From Diphasiastrum complanatum (lineage: Eukaryota > Streptophyta > Lycopodiopsida > Lycopodiales > Lycopodiaceae), in assembly GCA_029204225.1 (NCBI GenBank), contig CM055111.1, forward strand, positions 18,246,668 to 18,310,667: a stretch of 64,000 nucleotides of DNA, read 5' to 3'. The notes under the pieces were generated by a model, which had not been told where the DNA came from, did no database searches, and was given only the letters and a program-made list of their open reading frames with translations. Numbering within the stretch: the stretch's first letter is position 1; every line of letters begins with the position of its first letter. Below are positions 1 through 10,505 of the stretch, piece after piece. The position numbers and the translations under genes were made by a program.

Positions 1-274
1 CTAGGAAGGTGTGAAGCCATTGTTTTCTTCTGTTAAAGGCGTGGTTCAAATGCTTTTCTTGGAAGATGAGTTCCACAAAAAAGCCCAAACACCGCAGGGA
101 GGGAGCATGTGGTGACATTTTGGAGTAGGATATAATTGTGTGGTTCGGGAGTTTTGATTAGCACTCTATAATGTTCTCATGAAGTGGGTTTAGGGTGGGT
201 GTGTGTGTGTGTGCGTGTGTGTGTTTTATGCTGCCGATTTACGATTTGTGTTATATATTAATTTATTTTTCATG

Positions 275-279
<5 letters not shown>
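1..279. repeat. Direct repeat, copy 1
   Basis: This segment is repeated at 1082-1368 in the same orientation with only scattered substitutions. Both copies contain a GT-rich stretch followed by the same AT-rich tail. The first copy begins at the window edge, so its true left end is not visible. The 0.8 kb between the copies holds GA tracts and a 55-bp tandem repeat and no gene. No primer-binding site or polypurine tract adjoins either copy, so there is no ground to call them LTRs. Confidence 0.85.

Positions 280-327
<48 letters not shown>
278..327. repeat. (GA)n microsatellite
   Basis: About 24 uninterrupted GA dinucleotides follow the first direct-repeat copy. The Arg-Glu open frame across it is a product of the repeat and not a gene. 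Confidence 0.97.
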
Positions 328-329
<2 letters not shown>

Positions 330-498
330 GATTGTCAACGATCATATTTGGGCCAATGGAGTGCACACAGAGAATCCAAGAGTATGAGAGATTATCTCTT
401 TAAAGTTTTTTTTGGAATTGCTTTAATCTTTGACCCTTATGACACTTCAAGGTTTGGCCAATAAATATTGATCGATAGGATGAGTGCCACGATACTTT

Positions 499-665
499 GA
501 AGTTAATCTCTCACTTGCTTCTAAAAGGAAAAATCCAAATAGAATAATTAGATGAAGTTAATCTCTCACTTGCTTCTAAAAGGAAAAATCCAAATAGAAT
601 GATTAGATGAAGTTATTCTCTCACTTGCTTCTAAAAGAAAAAAATCGAAATAGAATGATTAGATG
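499..665. repeat. Tandem repeat, three units of 55 bp
   Basis: Three head-to-tail units start at 499, 554 and 609, each opening with GAAGTTAWTCTCTCACTTGC. The third unit has a few changes, and the start of a fourth follows at about 665. No coding sense is seen. Confidence 0.93.
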
Positions 666-718
666 TAGTTTATCTTGATTTCCATATCCAATCACCCATA
701 ATAGACTCATTCACATCC

Positions 719-837
<119 letters not shown>

Positions 838-1081
838 TTCTAAAAAGCCGGGATTCTTAAGGCATGGAACCGACATCTTTTCCCCAAAACTGACAACTAC
901 AAAATTTTGTAGGATATTTTACATGATAAATTTGAGATTTTATAGAGGAAAACCGGCAAGTAGAAGCATATCCCCTGTCAGTAGCCGGAATACTCCTTAA
1001 GATATGGGATTTTTGAGGGAAACCTCAAAAAAGTTTCCCGAACACTGGAGAGAGAGTTAAAAGTAACCTACACTCCCCATT

Positions 1082-1284
1082 CTAGGAAGGTGTGAGGCCA
1101 TTGTTTTCTTCTGTTAAAGGCGTGGTTCAAATGCTTTTGTTGGAAGATGAGTTCCACAAAAAAGCCCAAACGCCGCAGGGAGGGAGCATGTGGTGACATT
1201 TTGGAGTAGGATATAATTGTGTGATTCGGGAGTTTTGATTAGCACTCTATAATGTTCTCATGAAGTGTGTTTAGGGTGGGTGTC

Positions 1285-1318
<34 letters not shown>

Positions 1319-1368
1319 TCATGCTACCGGTTTACGATTTGTGTTATATATTAATTTATTTTTCATGC
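1082..1368. repeat. Direct repeat, copy 2
   Basis: Second copy of the 1-279 segment, offset by 1081 bp. Its GT tract (about 1279-1318) is longer than in copy 1. After the shared tail the copies diverge: copy 1 runs into (GA)n, while copy 2 repeats a short ATATTAATT motif. Confidence 0.85.
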
Positions 1369-1531
1369 GTGTGTTATATATTAATTCAATCCATGTCTCC
1401 AAATCTCTTTAACATTCTTACCACCCAACCACACCTATCCTAGATGTTGCACAAGAGTCGTCCACGATACTCCACGTGGATTCCACAAACTTGACCACCC
1501 TTTAAAAAGGAGAACACGTATTGGACATACT

Positions 1532-2017
1532 ATGACTAGTTTGAAAGGTAATTGCAAATTTCTACACACTGTTGATGTGTCAAAAGACATTCTAGGTTCT
1601 TTGTCTGATCTTCCTCTTCCACCTAGCTTGCAACCATTAGTAAAAACTTTCATTAGAAGTAGATATTCATGTTGGCCACTCCAATCACCATTACCATTAA
1701 ATGGAACACCATTTACGTATTGGGGTCGAACGTACAGGATCATGCCTAGTGAACACTTTCCTGAGGCTGGTTTGGGCCTTTCTGCATTGAGTAGTATAAA
1801 GCAATTACCTCGTCGTCTACGTCAAGGCTTAAAAGAGACGATGGAAATTGATGAGCACATTAATCAAGAGACCAATGCATCTGAATCTAGCTCATCTAGA
1901 TCTACTTCTTCACAAACAAGTTCCAACGATGAAAATGAGCTTCCAATGGTCAAGTTAAATGGAGCACTAAGAAGTATATATGGCTTACATCCTCAATATT
2001 GGAGTATTGTAGAATAA
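1532..2017 (+). CDS. Unrecognised 161-codon ORF
   Basis: An open frame from an ATG to TAA, 161 aa. The middle contains a proline- and leucine-rich segment (PLPPSLQPL), and the C-terminal third has a Ser/Thr-rich, low-complexity stretch followed by a short ordered-looking end (LNGALRSIYGLHPQYW). No domain is recognised. A second short charged frame follows within 10 bp, so the region could be a decayed gag-like reading frame or exons of an unknown gene. No splice structure is convincing and no LTR is adjacent. The function is unknown, and it may not be a real gene. Confidence 0.35.
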   Translation: MTSLKGNCKFLHTVDVSKDILGSLSDLPLPPSLQPLVKTFIRSRYSCWPLQSPLPLNGTPFTYWGRTYRIMPSEHFPEAGLGLSALSSIKQLPRRLRQGLKETMEIDEHINQETNASESSSSRSTSSQTSSNDENELPMVKLNGALRSIYGLHPQYWSIVE

Positions 2018-2024
2018 TATCTAC

Positions 2025-2442
2025 AAACTACTTCTCTTTCAATTAAGGGAAACTATGGAATATGTTTTAAAGTACGAGCAACGAGAACAAAGGCTTAAGC
2101 TGGAAGCCGAAAGGAAAGAAGAACAATCTAGGTGGTTTGAGAAAATGAACATGCAAATTCAGAACCTAGTGAGTGTATATACTAAAGCATCAACACATCG
2201 ACAATGGGAATGAAAGGGAAGAAACTTATGAAGATGAAGATGATACCAGCAATGAGTCTAATGAGCAATGTGACAATGACGAAGCGGATGAGCGAAGCAA
2301 GGACAATGATTCAGATGAGCAAAGTGACAATGAAAGTCAAGTCTTAGGTCCAGAAATAGTTGCAGACAACAAAAGTCCAATTCAAGATTCGGACCAAGTT
2401 GCAACAACAGATGGTAAAACTCAGAATTCAGACGAAAGTTGA
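2025..2442 (+). pseudogene. Charged, acidic coding remnant
   Basis: From about 2025 to 2213 one frame encodes a highly charged, coiled-coil-like stretch rich in Glu, Arg, Lys and Gln (YEQREQRLKLEAERKEEQ). It ends in TGA. An overlapping frame (2173-2442) continues as an extremely acidic Asp/Glu/Asn/Ser-rich segment. The switch of frame suggests an indel in one ancestral reading frame. Composition resembles the acidic part on the minus strand at 6912-7382, which adjoins a Ty3-type protease, so a retrotransposon origin is possible but not shown. Confidence 0.35.
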
Positions 2443-2944
2443 GATTTAGATTAGGATGTGAAGATAATTGAACATCCTTTTGAGTTTAACTTCAACCATC
2501 AAAGTCCATAACTTGACCTACATCGATGCATTAATCTGGTGAATGATCAAGCAACTATGGGTCATCAAAATGAGAAGATTGTTATGCTCAAAGAAAGTCG
2601 ATCAAGGCATTCACAAAATTTCAGAATGAGGACTATATGGCACCGATATTCCATGGCTTGGAATTGAGTGGCTATTTAAAGGATCCGCGGTCTGTGAACC
2701 GATTCAATTTGATTTGGGAGCCTTTGAGAATATTTTTATTCTTGACAACAATCTAATGGAGTATGAGGTATTCAACAAGGATATTGTCCACAATGACGAG
2801 ATTTCATTATTCCATATAATCTAACTTGTATCAATACCTTGGATTATTGTTCAATGCCTCATAACTTTAGTTGGAGAACCCTATTCCTAGAGATTCTCTA
2901 GAACTCAAAAGCCAATATGTAATTCACATGCATATTTAGCATGT

Positions 2945-3637
2945 ATGGATGTGAATATTTATTGGGAATATTCTCTCAGTCAACCAATACTCTATAGGAA
3001 GCTGATTTTAAAATATGCCATCAATCTATATCAGTTTCTTTGGAGAAGTTCGCATTACTCAATCGATACTAACTCAGTGAATCTTTCATTCAATAATGTC
3101 AACAATGATTGTTCATCAATGGTTATTTGGAACAATCGAAACATCAAATCCTTGGTTCAACTTTGGAATGTATTTTCACTACTTGGGATTGATGCTTCAA
3201 CGATTTATATGGGCAACTGCAAATTTTATATTTCAAAACGAGAGTCCATTTTAGAGATCAATCAGGTCGAATATCTACAACCGCCTATGAATGAGGTATT
3301 GACCAAATTTGAAGAAATATATTTTGGTCAAGAGTATGCCCAGAGACATGTGTCAATATTCATGCCGACTACTTCATTTGGAGCATTTATATATGAACAT
3401 CAATTCATGACTACCATTTCTTATGAAAGAATTGTACAAGCAATATGGATCTTTCATCAGCCTCTTCTTCGACCATTATTTTTTCCCAATGGAAAAGCAA
3501 GTTGCAGACCTTCAACAAGCACTTTTCAATTTAGGTACCTACTACCATGTGTCTCAGATTTAGTAGACTCCCTCCATCATACTCTCACATTTTCACTTTT
3601 ACCTTTGTATCATTCCTACCCACCATTGATTTTTTGA
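2945..3637 (+). CDS. Unrecognised 230-codon ORF
   Basis: Uninterrupted ORF of 230 codons with ATG and TGA in AT-rich DNA, longer than expected by chance. The product is rich in aromatic, Ser and Asn residues and has no transmembrane segment, zinc finger or polymerase motif that can be read by eye. The 500 bp upstream contain only broken frames. It may be an exon of an unknown gene or a fragment of an unrecognised mobile element. Confidence 0.35.
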   Translation: MDVNIYWEYSLSQPILYRKLILKYAINLYQFLWRSSHYSIDTNSVNLSFNNVNNDCSSMVIWNNRNIKSLVQLWNVFSLLGIDASTIYMGNCKFYISKRESILEINQVEYLQPPMNEVLTKFEEIYFGQEYAQRHVSIFMPTTSFGAFIYEHQFMTTISYERIVQAIWIFHQPLLRPLFFPNGKASCRPSTSTFQFRYLLPCVSDLVDSLHHTLTFSLLPLYHSYPPLIF

Positions 3638-4348
3638 CACTTGGCAATAGGTGAATCTGGCTCCTAATTTCTTGTGAATATAATATATGTAATCCAATTA
3701 AAGGCCGACACTTCAGCACAACTAGCCCATGTGCCTAATTTTTAAAGCTCTCTAAAGGGCTAGAATTTAATCATTTTAGTCTCTGACCGTTAGTTTTTTG
3801 ACATGTCATGAAAATTTAAAATTCCTTTGTCATTTGTAAACTTCCATCAAAAGATTTGCATTGGTATTAAGGTTCAAAGATTCCTTTGTCATTTGTAAAC
3901 TTCCATCAAAAGATTTGCATTGGTATTAAGGTTCAAAATGGCATTTGGCCTTGACTTGCATTTTATGTTTGGCGGTTCCATTCTTTGAGTTGCCAGTTCT
4001 CTTCCAAGTGACATACTAGAGCAATCTTGGGTCAAAATTGACCGTTCCTAAAAGGCAAAGAGATTTTTGTATTAGTCATTATATTGATAAGTACATTAAA
4101 ATGTTGGATTGTTCTACTATCAAAATTGATTCATCTGAATAATCAATCCTTAATCTAGATCTATTCATTATCCAGTTTTGTAGTTTTATTTGTGTTTCTA
4201 CACAATCTATAGAAATACTCGAGAATCGCTCAATAGGTGGCTCAGACATATCGAATAAGGCTAAAAGCATGGTTTGGTGGTACAACATAGACTTTCAAGG
4301 ACACTACCTTTTTTGGGTATAAATCTATTTATGTTTTCTACTGGAGGA
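3638..4348. other. Non-coding stretch with a 59-bp tandem duplication
   Basis: No gene is seen. The only structure is a perfect duplication of a 59-bp unit (3821-3879 and 3880-3938). The rest is AT-rich single-copy-looking sequence. Confidence 0.8.
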
Positions 4349-4991
4349 GAGATCCATTGTAGTCAGCTTGGACATGTCATGAAATTCTGCCTTGAGTGAC
4401 AGAAAGGCGCAGCTCAAGTGATTGAGATGTCAGGTAAAGAAAATCTTAAGCTAGAAATCAATATAGTTAATTGTGAGTGCGATTGTTCTCTTAGTACTAC
4501 CTCATTCTTGCCAAATGATTTATTTCATTTGAAAGGCACTATAAATGGACATGAAGTTAGTATTTTAGTGCACAGTGGATCTACTCATAATTTTATTAAC
4601 TCTAGTCTTGTGCAGAAACTCGGCCTCAAAACTGAAGTCAGTAACCATAGATATCGAGTATATCTAGCTTCAGGTGCAGAGTTGGAAAGGAGATGCTAAA
4701 GTTCCAAGGCTCCCAATTTGGATCCAAGATTATAGAGAGTTAATTGATTTTCATGTTTTAGATTTAGCACGTACGGACATAATTCTAGGATACGAGTGGT
4801 TATTTAATAAGCATTATGAGATAGATTTTGAGAAGCACGTTCTCTCCTTTTACGAGGGTAAAGAAATAGTTACATTGTTTGAAGACAATTTTGTACATCC
4901 AGCTGGGATGAGTTCATTTGCTAATGTGATGGAAATTTTTGATTCACATTATGAAGTTTATTCTTTATTTGCCAAGCCAATTTTGGATTGA
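4349..4991 (+). pseudogene. Ty3-type gag end and protease remnant, catalytic Asp lost
   Basis: A zinc-knuckle remnant (Cys 4358, His 4373, Cys 4388; C-x4-H-x4-C with the first Cys missing) is followed after a stop by a retropepsin domain. The active-site block reads HSGSTHNF, where the family normally has DSG. The catalytic Asp codon at 4571-4573 is CAC (His). Downstream the frame shifts near 4690, and the second half continues with the family pattern ...DIILGYEWL.... The protein would normally cleave the Gag-Pol polyprotein in the particle; this copy cannot. Reverse transcriptase is absent downstream, so the fragment ends at about 4991. Confidence 0.8.
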
Positions 4992-5205
4992 TCTAAAATG
5001 CATCTAAGTAGTTTTGAATTGTCAAAAATTCTAAACTCGGTAGACTTAGATCAGGAGCAATAATTCTAAACACCCAACTCCACTACATTCGAATAAGTCA
5101 CAACTGTATGAGTTAATCAACCTTTAAGTGCTATCCTCTTGGGGTTCGACATCAAATACTACACAGTTCTATCATATCTCTATTAATATATCATGACATA
5201 TGCCA
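4992..5205 (+). mobile_element. 3' end of a Ty3-type 5' LTR (fragment)
   Basis: The segment ends in CCA just before ATTT and a tRNA-Asp-like primer-binding site. It includes a GGGGTTCGACATC stretch of the kind often found near the end of plant Ty3/Athila-like LTRs. The left LTR boundary is not visible. Confidence 0.5.
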
Positions 5206-5209
5206 ATTT

Positions 5210-5227
5210 TGGCGCCGTTGTCGGAGA
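5210..5227 (+). other. Primer-binding site, tRNA-Asp type, degenerate
   Basis: TGGCGCCGTTGTCGGAGA differs at two positions from the complement of the 3' end of plant tRNA-Asp. The intact version of the same site occurs at 59048-59065. Confidence 0.75.
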
Positions 5228-5279
5228 TAGCCAAATAAAGTTGATACAAAACTGACAAATCCACCACCATTTCTAGTGT

Positions 5280-5463
5280 ATGTTAGACAGAGTTGCTTGA
5301 CTGGCACAAACACTTCCTACAACAATCTATTGTGACAATCAAAGCACAATAGCGTTATCTCTCTATCCAAGATTTGACTCTCGAAGGAAACATATTGAAA
5401 ACATGTATCATTACTTTAGAGAGAAAGTGCATAGCAAGGAAGTAGCATTGGTTTTTTGCAAAA
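5280..5463 (+). pseudogene. Copia RNase H fragment, left part
   Basis: From about 5322 the frame reads the conserved RNase H tail of Ty1/copia Pol: IYCDNQSTIALSLYPRFDSR followed by KHIE and HYFREKV. It breaks off in the FCK motif at about 5460, exactly where a foreign segment begins. The domain resumes at 6196. Upstream the frame is broken at about 5300. The remnant lies a few tens of bases downstream of a Ty3-type primer site, so two unrelated elements are juxtaposed here. Confidence 0.8.
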
Positions 5464-6194
5464 TGTTAGCATCTATGCTAACACACACAAAAAACAAAAA
5501 AACAGAAATAAAACTCCATGGCATGTGTTTTGTAAGTCCACGTATGAGTGTCTGTTAATAAATTTCCATCGTGGCATGTGTTTTGTAAGCCCATGAGTAG
5601 AAGCTTAAATAATAATAAAAAAGCTTAAACTTAGATTTAGAACTGACTTAGGAAACCTAAGATTAGAAATATGTTGTCTTAAGTTTTTCTAAGTTCAGAA
5701 GTTTTGAGGTTCTAAATCCTAAGTTAGAAGTTCTAGAAAGGCTAGAAATAGATTAGTCCAATACGTTAGTGGATACTTATGGAAGACCCTCCTTGCCATA
5801 AAAGGAGAGGTATTTGCCTTGTAAATAACACTTTTGAGATTATGCTAATCTCTCTTGAGATTATCTTGCTATTTCACTTGTGTTCCCATTGGAAGGTGCA
5901 TAGCTTGAGGGAAGGTGCTCAGGCCTCCTCTTGCCTCCTTTCATTGGTTCTTTTATTGTGGCATGTTAATTTATCGATGTTTAGTTTAGCCGCAATCTAT
6001 CATTTCAATCACTTAGTTTCATTTCTATTTCGAGCACTAGTTGGATAAGCCTTAGTGCTTCCATCATTGTTTTCTATTTTCGCATTTCCGTTTGAAGCTT
6101 GGTAGAAACTTAGAAAGTGGACGATCCTCTCTATAATACACCACATCGTGAGTAGATCTAGCCAAACATTCACAAATTAGATTTAATTGCAACA
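5464..6194 (+). mobile_element. Probable solo LTR inside a copia RNase H remnant
   Basis: About 730 bp separates two halves of one RNase H reading frame. It begins TGTTAGCATC and ends in AACA, and carries a TATA-like CCATAAAAGGAG near 5797, as an LTR would. It contains no gene. The flanking RNase H halves fit together once it is removed. A clean target duplication could not be identified, so the exact ends are uncertain by a few bases. Confidence 0.55.
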
Positions 6195-6195
6195 A

Positions 6196-6391
6196 CAGAA
6201 CAAACTACATGGCAGTAGATTACTTCACAAAGGCTCTATCCAAGGTGCAACATCTCAAATTTAATGATATGTTAAATCTGAAGATGACTCAGGCCGACAA
6301 TTTGGAGTCGGCCGACATACCTAAGGCGGCCAACAATTCAGACCTTAATATTTTTCACGTTTGCGAATTTTTGTGTCTTAACCATTTCTAG
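6196..6391 (+). pseudogene. Copia RNase H fragment, right part
   Basis: Resumes the copia Pol C terminus interrupted at 5463: the YFTKALSKVQHLKF stretch is the usual end of the RNase H/Pol polypeptide (consensus DIFTKAL). The frame then runs about 30 codons beyond the usual end and stops at 6391. Confidence 0.75.
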
Positions 6392-6911
6392 GCACCTTCA
6401 CCTTTTTTGCGCCTTCGGGATTTTTGCACCTTAACCATTGTAAGGCACTTTCGTATTTTTATGCCTTCACTTTTTGGGGCACCTTCGGGATTTGCATGCC
6501 TTCACTGTTCAAAGGCACTTTCGGATTTTTCGGTTTTTTTCAACAGTGGCAGACCGACGTCGCCAACTTATCATAAACCCTAAAAATAACTGGACCACTA
6601 AATAACCCAAGGGCGGTCACCCACTTTGTACATATACAAAGACTGGCATAAATAGCATTCAATGATTGTAAGATATTTTTTGAAGACACTTGTATATATA
6701 AACTAGCTAAATCTGGCTATGTACATGTTGCTTTTAACATTATTAGAGTTTCTGTAGCTAGCTTTATCACTCTCAACAAGCTGAAATTATTATTTCAAGC
6801 CATTGTACTCACTGTTGATATTAATCAGAGTGCAATCTTCTGTCTCACTACTGTATTGTTTATTTGCGCAATTTTGTATGAATGATTCATTTTGAATATT
6901 TTTGCTGCTCA
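6392..6911. other. Non-coding, LTR-like sequence
   Basis: No gene. From 6392 to about 6530 a short motif (CCTTCGGGATTT/CACCTT) recurs several times. A GGATTTTTCGGTTTTTTTC stretch resembles one in the copia LTR at 52221, and a TATATATAAAC occurs near 6694. This is consistent with the 3' LTR of the preceding copia remnant, but its limits are not clear. Confidence 0.45.
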
Positions 6912-8257
6912 CTATTGCATTTCTGCTACTACACACCTATGCTCAAAGCTTCGAGCTTCTGCTGCATGTCCTCTCACAACATGCACGAATTTACCAGGTG
7001 CAAGTTCAATTAGCTCTGTTGAATCTGGTAAAATAATATCTTCCATCATATTGGCCTTCGTATGGCCATGAATTTTGAGCATGGTTGTCTCCACAGATTT
7101 ATTCGTGTCATCAACTTGGGGTTTATTACCAAATTCTTGTTCGGATTCGTTAGATTCGTCAGATTCATCGTCAGCATCTTGATCAGAATCTTCAGAATTC
7201 TTGTCTGCAACTTTTGGTTCTTTAAAAGAAATATCCGCTTCAGTAATGTAGACGTCGAAAAATTCTTCTTCATCATCCGATAAATCATTATTCTCATAGC
7301 ATTCAAAATATTTAACTTCGATATATGAATTAGTATAGAATATATTGAGTGCATAAGAAAAATCCTTAGAGGTAATGGACATTGGAGTTTCTCCTTGATA
7401 TCTGTCTCAACCCCAGGTTATAATTTGTTCTACTAGCTTTCCACAATTATTAGTTTTGGGAGTTTGGAATCTTAGTTCTCTGGACTTCCATGTACACTTG
7501 CATTAGATTAATAAAGCCAAGGCCATCCAATCAGCACAACATAAGAGGGCAAACCGAGTGGTTTGATAACAATAAAGTTCATCGTAAAAGGCTTGGCTTA
7601 TATATATATAGTGATGTCCTTTAATTCACCAACAAGCTTTCTTCGTGTCGAATTGGCCAACTTGATATTTCCTTGAGTTGGTTGAATATCAGTCAAATCT
7701 AGGGCATGAACAATGTCTTTTGTTATAATATTGACACTCGAACCTGATTCGATTGGCACATTTTTTATTAAACATCCAACAATTGTAAAGTCGATTTCTG
7801 GTGCACTGAGATCTCCCAAATCAACAAATAGTATGCCAACATCTACTAGAGAAATTATTTTTTTCTTTTTAGGGACAGAAAGACCTTTTAATCGTTTGAG
7901 ATAATAAGTGTTGTCTCCCAACAATTGTTCGTCGAAAGTTATATTGGGACGAAAAGATACAATATCAGTTGCAATTCTGTTTTCACTTTCGTGATAGGCT
8001 TGTCAATCGTGGCATCAGAAAATTTGGTCTTCTTGATTTCAACATCCTCTTCCTTGAATGTGACTTTCTTCTCTACAGCAACTATTTGTAATTCGGAATT
8101 GATAATTTCTTTAGCTTCTGCAAAAATATTCTTCGAAAATAGCTTGGTGGCATCATGATCATAATTAGGATCATCGTTAAGATCTTCCTTCGTTACAGAT
8201 TTGTGCGATGATTTCTTCTTCGAGGAATTTCTTTTCTTCTTCGAAGAAACTATCGAG
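6912..8257 (-). pseudogene. Ty3-type gag-protease remnant, catalytic Asp changed to Glu
   Basis: Read on the minus strand: a Lys/Ser-rich gag-like segment (8257 to about 7940), then after a frame change a protease domain (7924-7598). Its active-site block is IESGSSVN, where Asp is expected; the codon at 7750-7748 is GAA (Glu). After another frame change at about 7595 the domain continues with VLIGWPWLY, the family's second conserved block. An acidic, Ser/Asp-rich ORF (7382-6912) follows on the same strand. No reverse transcriptase is present. The right end abuts a copia RNase H fragment on the same strand, so this is a mosaic of two families. Confidence 0.72.
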
Positions 8258-8506
8258 TCAAGTTTCGAGGAGCCTTAGGTTGATGTCTGCAAGCAGTTGC
8301 CTTAGCCAAATCACTTCTTTGGTTGTATTTGTGATAGCCATGTATTCAAATTTCGTTGATGATAATGCAACTGAGGTCTGCTTCTGACTGTTCCATGAGA
8401 TTGGGCCTTGGTTGTATAAAAATACAAATCTAGAAGTTGATTTTATGGTAGTGACATATTCTGCCTGTGTAGGCTTCAAGGATGTTGGCGGTTTGGCTTC
8501 CTCCAT
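8258..8506 (-). pseudogene. Copia RNase H fragment
   Basis: An 82-codon frame with RNase H family features: RFVFLYNQGPISWNSQKQT, then VALSSTKFEYMA and EVIWLRQLLADI. It ends at TAG right next to the Ty3 remnant. The first 25 residues do not match the family. The fragment has lost the catalytic N-terminal part and the C-terminal end, so it is inactive. Confidence 0.8.
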
Positions 8507-8881
8507 AGCAGACCATTAGAGAAAATATGGGCCCAAAGAGGGCCCTATAAGAAATGCCATGTAGGGGAGAGAAAACTAATTATAAAGTAATTATAATATC
8601 ATTTTCTAACTTATTTAGACGTCTGCTTGCACTACTTTCCATGTGAATGAATGCACCTTAGTTTAGTCACATCAAACTCACTGGTGTTTAACCACAGTTA
8701 AAATATAATTTTTCAAAATGCTGAAATATTCCCTCCCAATAGTTGTGAACACTCAAAAATTTGAATTAGGAGTGACATTTCCGAAAAAAGCCTATGCCAT
8801 CTCTATCTCCAGCAGAGTTGTTAGCGCCATCTCGAGTTTTGTTATTGTCATCATGTTGTTTGTTACTATACTATTGTATTG
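8507..8881. other. No gene recognised
   Basis: AT-rich sequence without coding or repeat signal apart from a 60-codon frame (8794-8976) rich in Leu/Ser that overlaps the next locus and is not convincing. Confidence 0.6.
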
Positions 8882-10286
8882 ATGACAAAGCTTTATCATC
8901 TTCACGTGGATCTGTCACCAAAATATGCTCCGCTCAGGACGAGAAATTCAAAACAACCCAAATTGTCAACTTCTGATATGGTCCAATACAGAGAGGAAAA
9001 GCTAAAACATGTAGATTTATGGTCATCAGGAACATTGTATCCTATTGATCCATGTTCATTGCAGCATCCAGATTTTCATTCGGTGATTCAGTTAATGATC
9101 TATATGTGTCATGGTACAAATGGCCTTTTGGGTTACTGTGAGAATTTCATGCTCTATGGGAATGCACATTTAATGCAAAGAATACATTATTTGGAAGAGG
9201 AATCAAGAAAAATATCAAAGGAGTGCGAAGAAAAATCTACAAAGATGAAAACTTGTTTGGATAAAAATGAGATGCTCAAGGAGGAGATCCAAAGGTTGAA
9301 ATCTTCTTTGCATCATTATACAACTAGTAATGATGAGATAAAAATTGCATTTCAATCCATGCGTATCTCATTTTTATCTCTTATTAAAGATATGGATGTG
9401 CTCAACAGAAAGGTTCGAAGCAGCAAGAAGAAAAGACTGGTAAACAAGGATATATGTGATCTATCATCCAGAGGAGGTCATAGAAAAAGATGAATTCATG
9501 CATTCAAGTAAGTTATAGCATATTTGGTACTGAAAATTGCTTGAACTTTTTGATTTATTCATAATCACTAATTTTGTTATTTATTCATTTCAACTTTCTG
9601 TTGATTTGCTTATTATATATTGCTATGAATACTATGAGTGTCCTAATTTCTATTGACATTTTCATGAGCATTATGTTTGCAATGCAGATCAGCATTGGTT
9701 GTTGAAGACCATTTGGCCGATGAGATTTCAATTGAAAACTCACTAGGCTCTATCTTGACTTCTAAATCTATGAAATCAATGTTAAATAATAACAAAATGA
9801 AAAAGATTAAGGCTTCACTTACTGATAGCATTATGGATGAAGTTGGAAAAATATTAGACACTACATTGCTTCAGGGGGCATGTGACTTTTCTAGCATCAG
9901 TAGGGAAGCATATGCAACAATGTTTAAGATGATAAAGGAGGCATTTGCATAGGTAAATATTAAAAAGTTTCCAATCCCACAACCATGTCATCTTTTAAAA
10001 AAAAGACATGTTAAACCATGGAATGCAGACAATAGTTGGTAATCCATCTCATATCAATGAAGTGTATTGCTCGAAAGGAGAAAGTCTAGCATATAACAAT
10101 TCTAACAGTTTATTTATTGACAATGGTTTTACAGAAGAATCCGAATTCGTCATAATACAAAATGGACGGATTATAAAAAATTTCAAAAAGCATTCAAATT
10201 TATACAAGCCAGTAGGCTATAGACACACAATAAAATTTTGTATATTAAATAAAAATATTTACAAAGTACAATTCAGCAGTATCTAG
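8882..10286 (+). pseudogene. Unrecognised three-exon locus with two in-frame stops
   Basis: Three exons with matching phases: 8882-9507, 9688-9952 and 10029-10286, with introns GTAAGT...GCAG (180 bp) and GTAAAT...GCAG (76 bp). Exon 1 encodes a coiled-coil-like region (about 9180-9340; MQRIHYLEEESRKISKECEE). Exon 2 encodes a helical segment ending KMIKEAFA, and exon 3 ends at TAG 10284-10286. The frame is continuous except for TGA at 9491-9493 and TAG at 9950-9952, the latter immediately before the second donor. Both are one C-to-T change from CGA and CAG. It is therefore either a recently disabled gene or an expressed gene ending at the TGA. The start ATG is a guess. No family was recognised. 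Confidence 0.5.
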
Positions 10287-10505
10287 TCTGCCTCCAATAT
10301 TTTTTCCAATGAAAGTTACAACTTAGAATCATGCAACAATTTTCTTCTTTCGTATGGATCCAATAGCTCATAGTTTTCATGCTTACTCAGATCAACGTAA
10401 GTAGCATACACTGCAAAATGAGATGATATGAGCATGGAATTCACTGGTCCATATCCTAAAATTTTAACCGCAATAGTTTTCTTTACAAAAATTATTTTAT
10501 GCACC

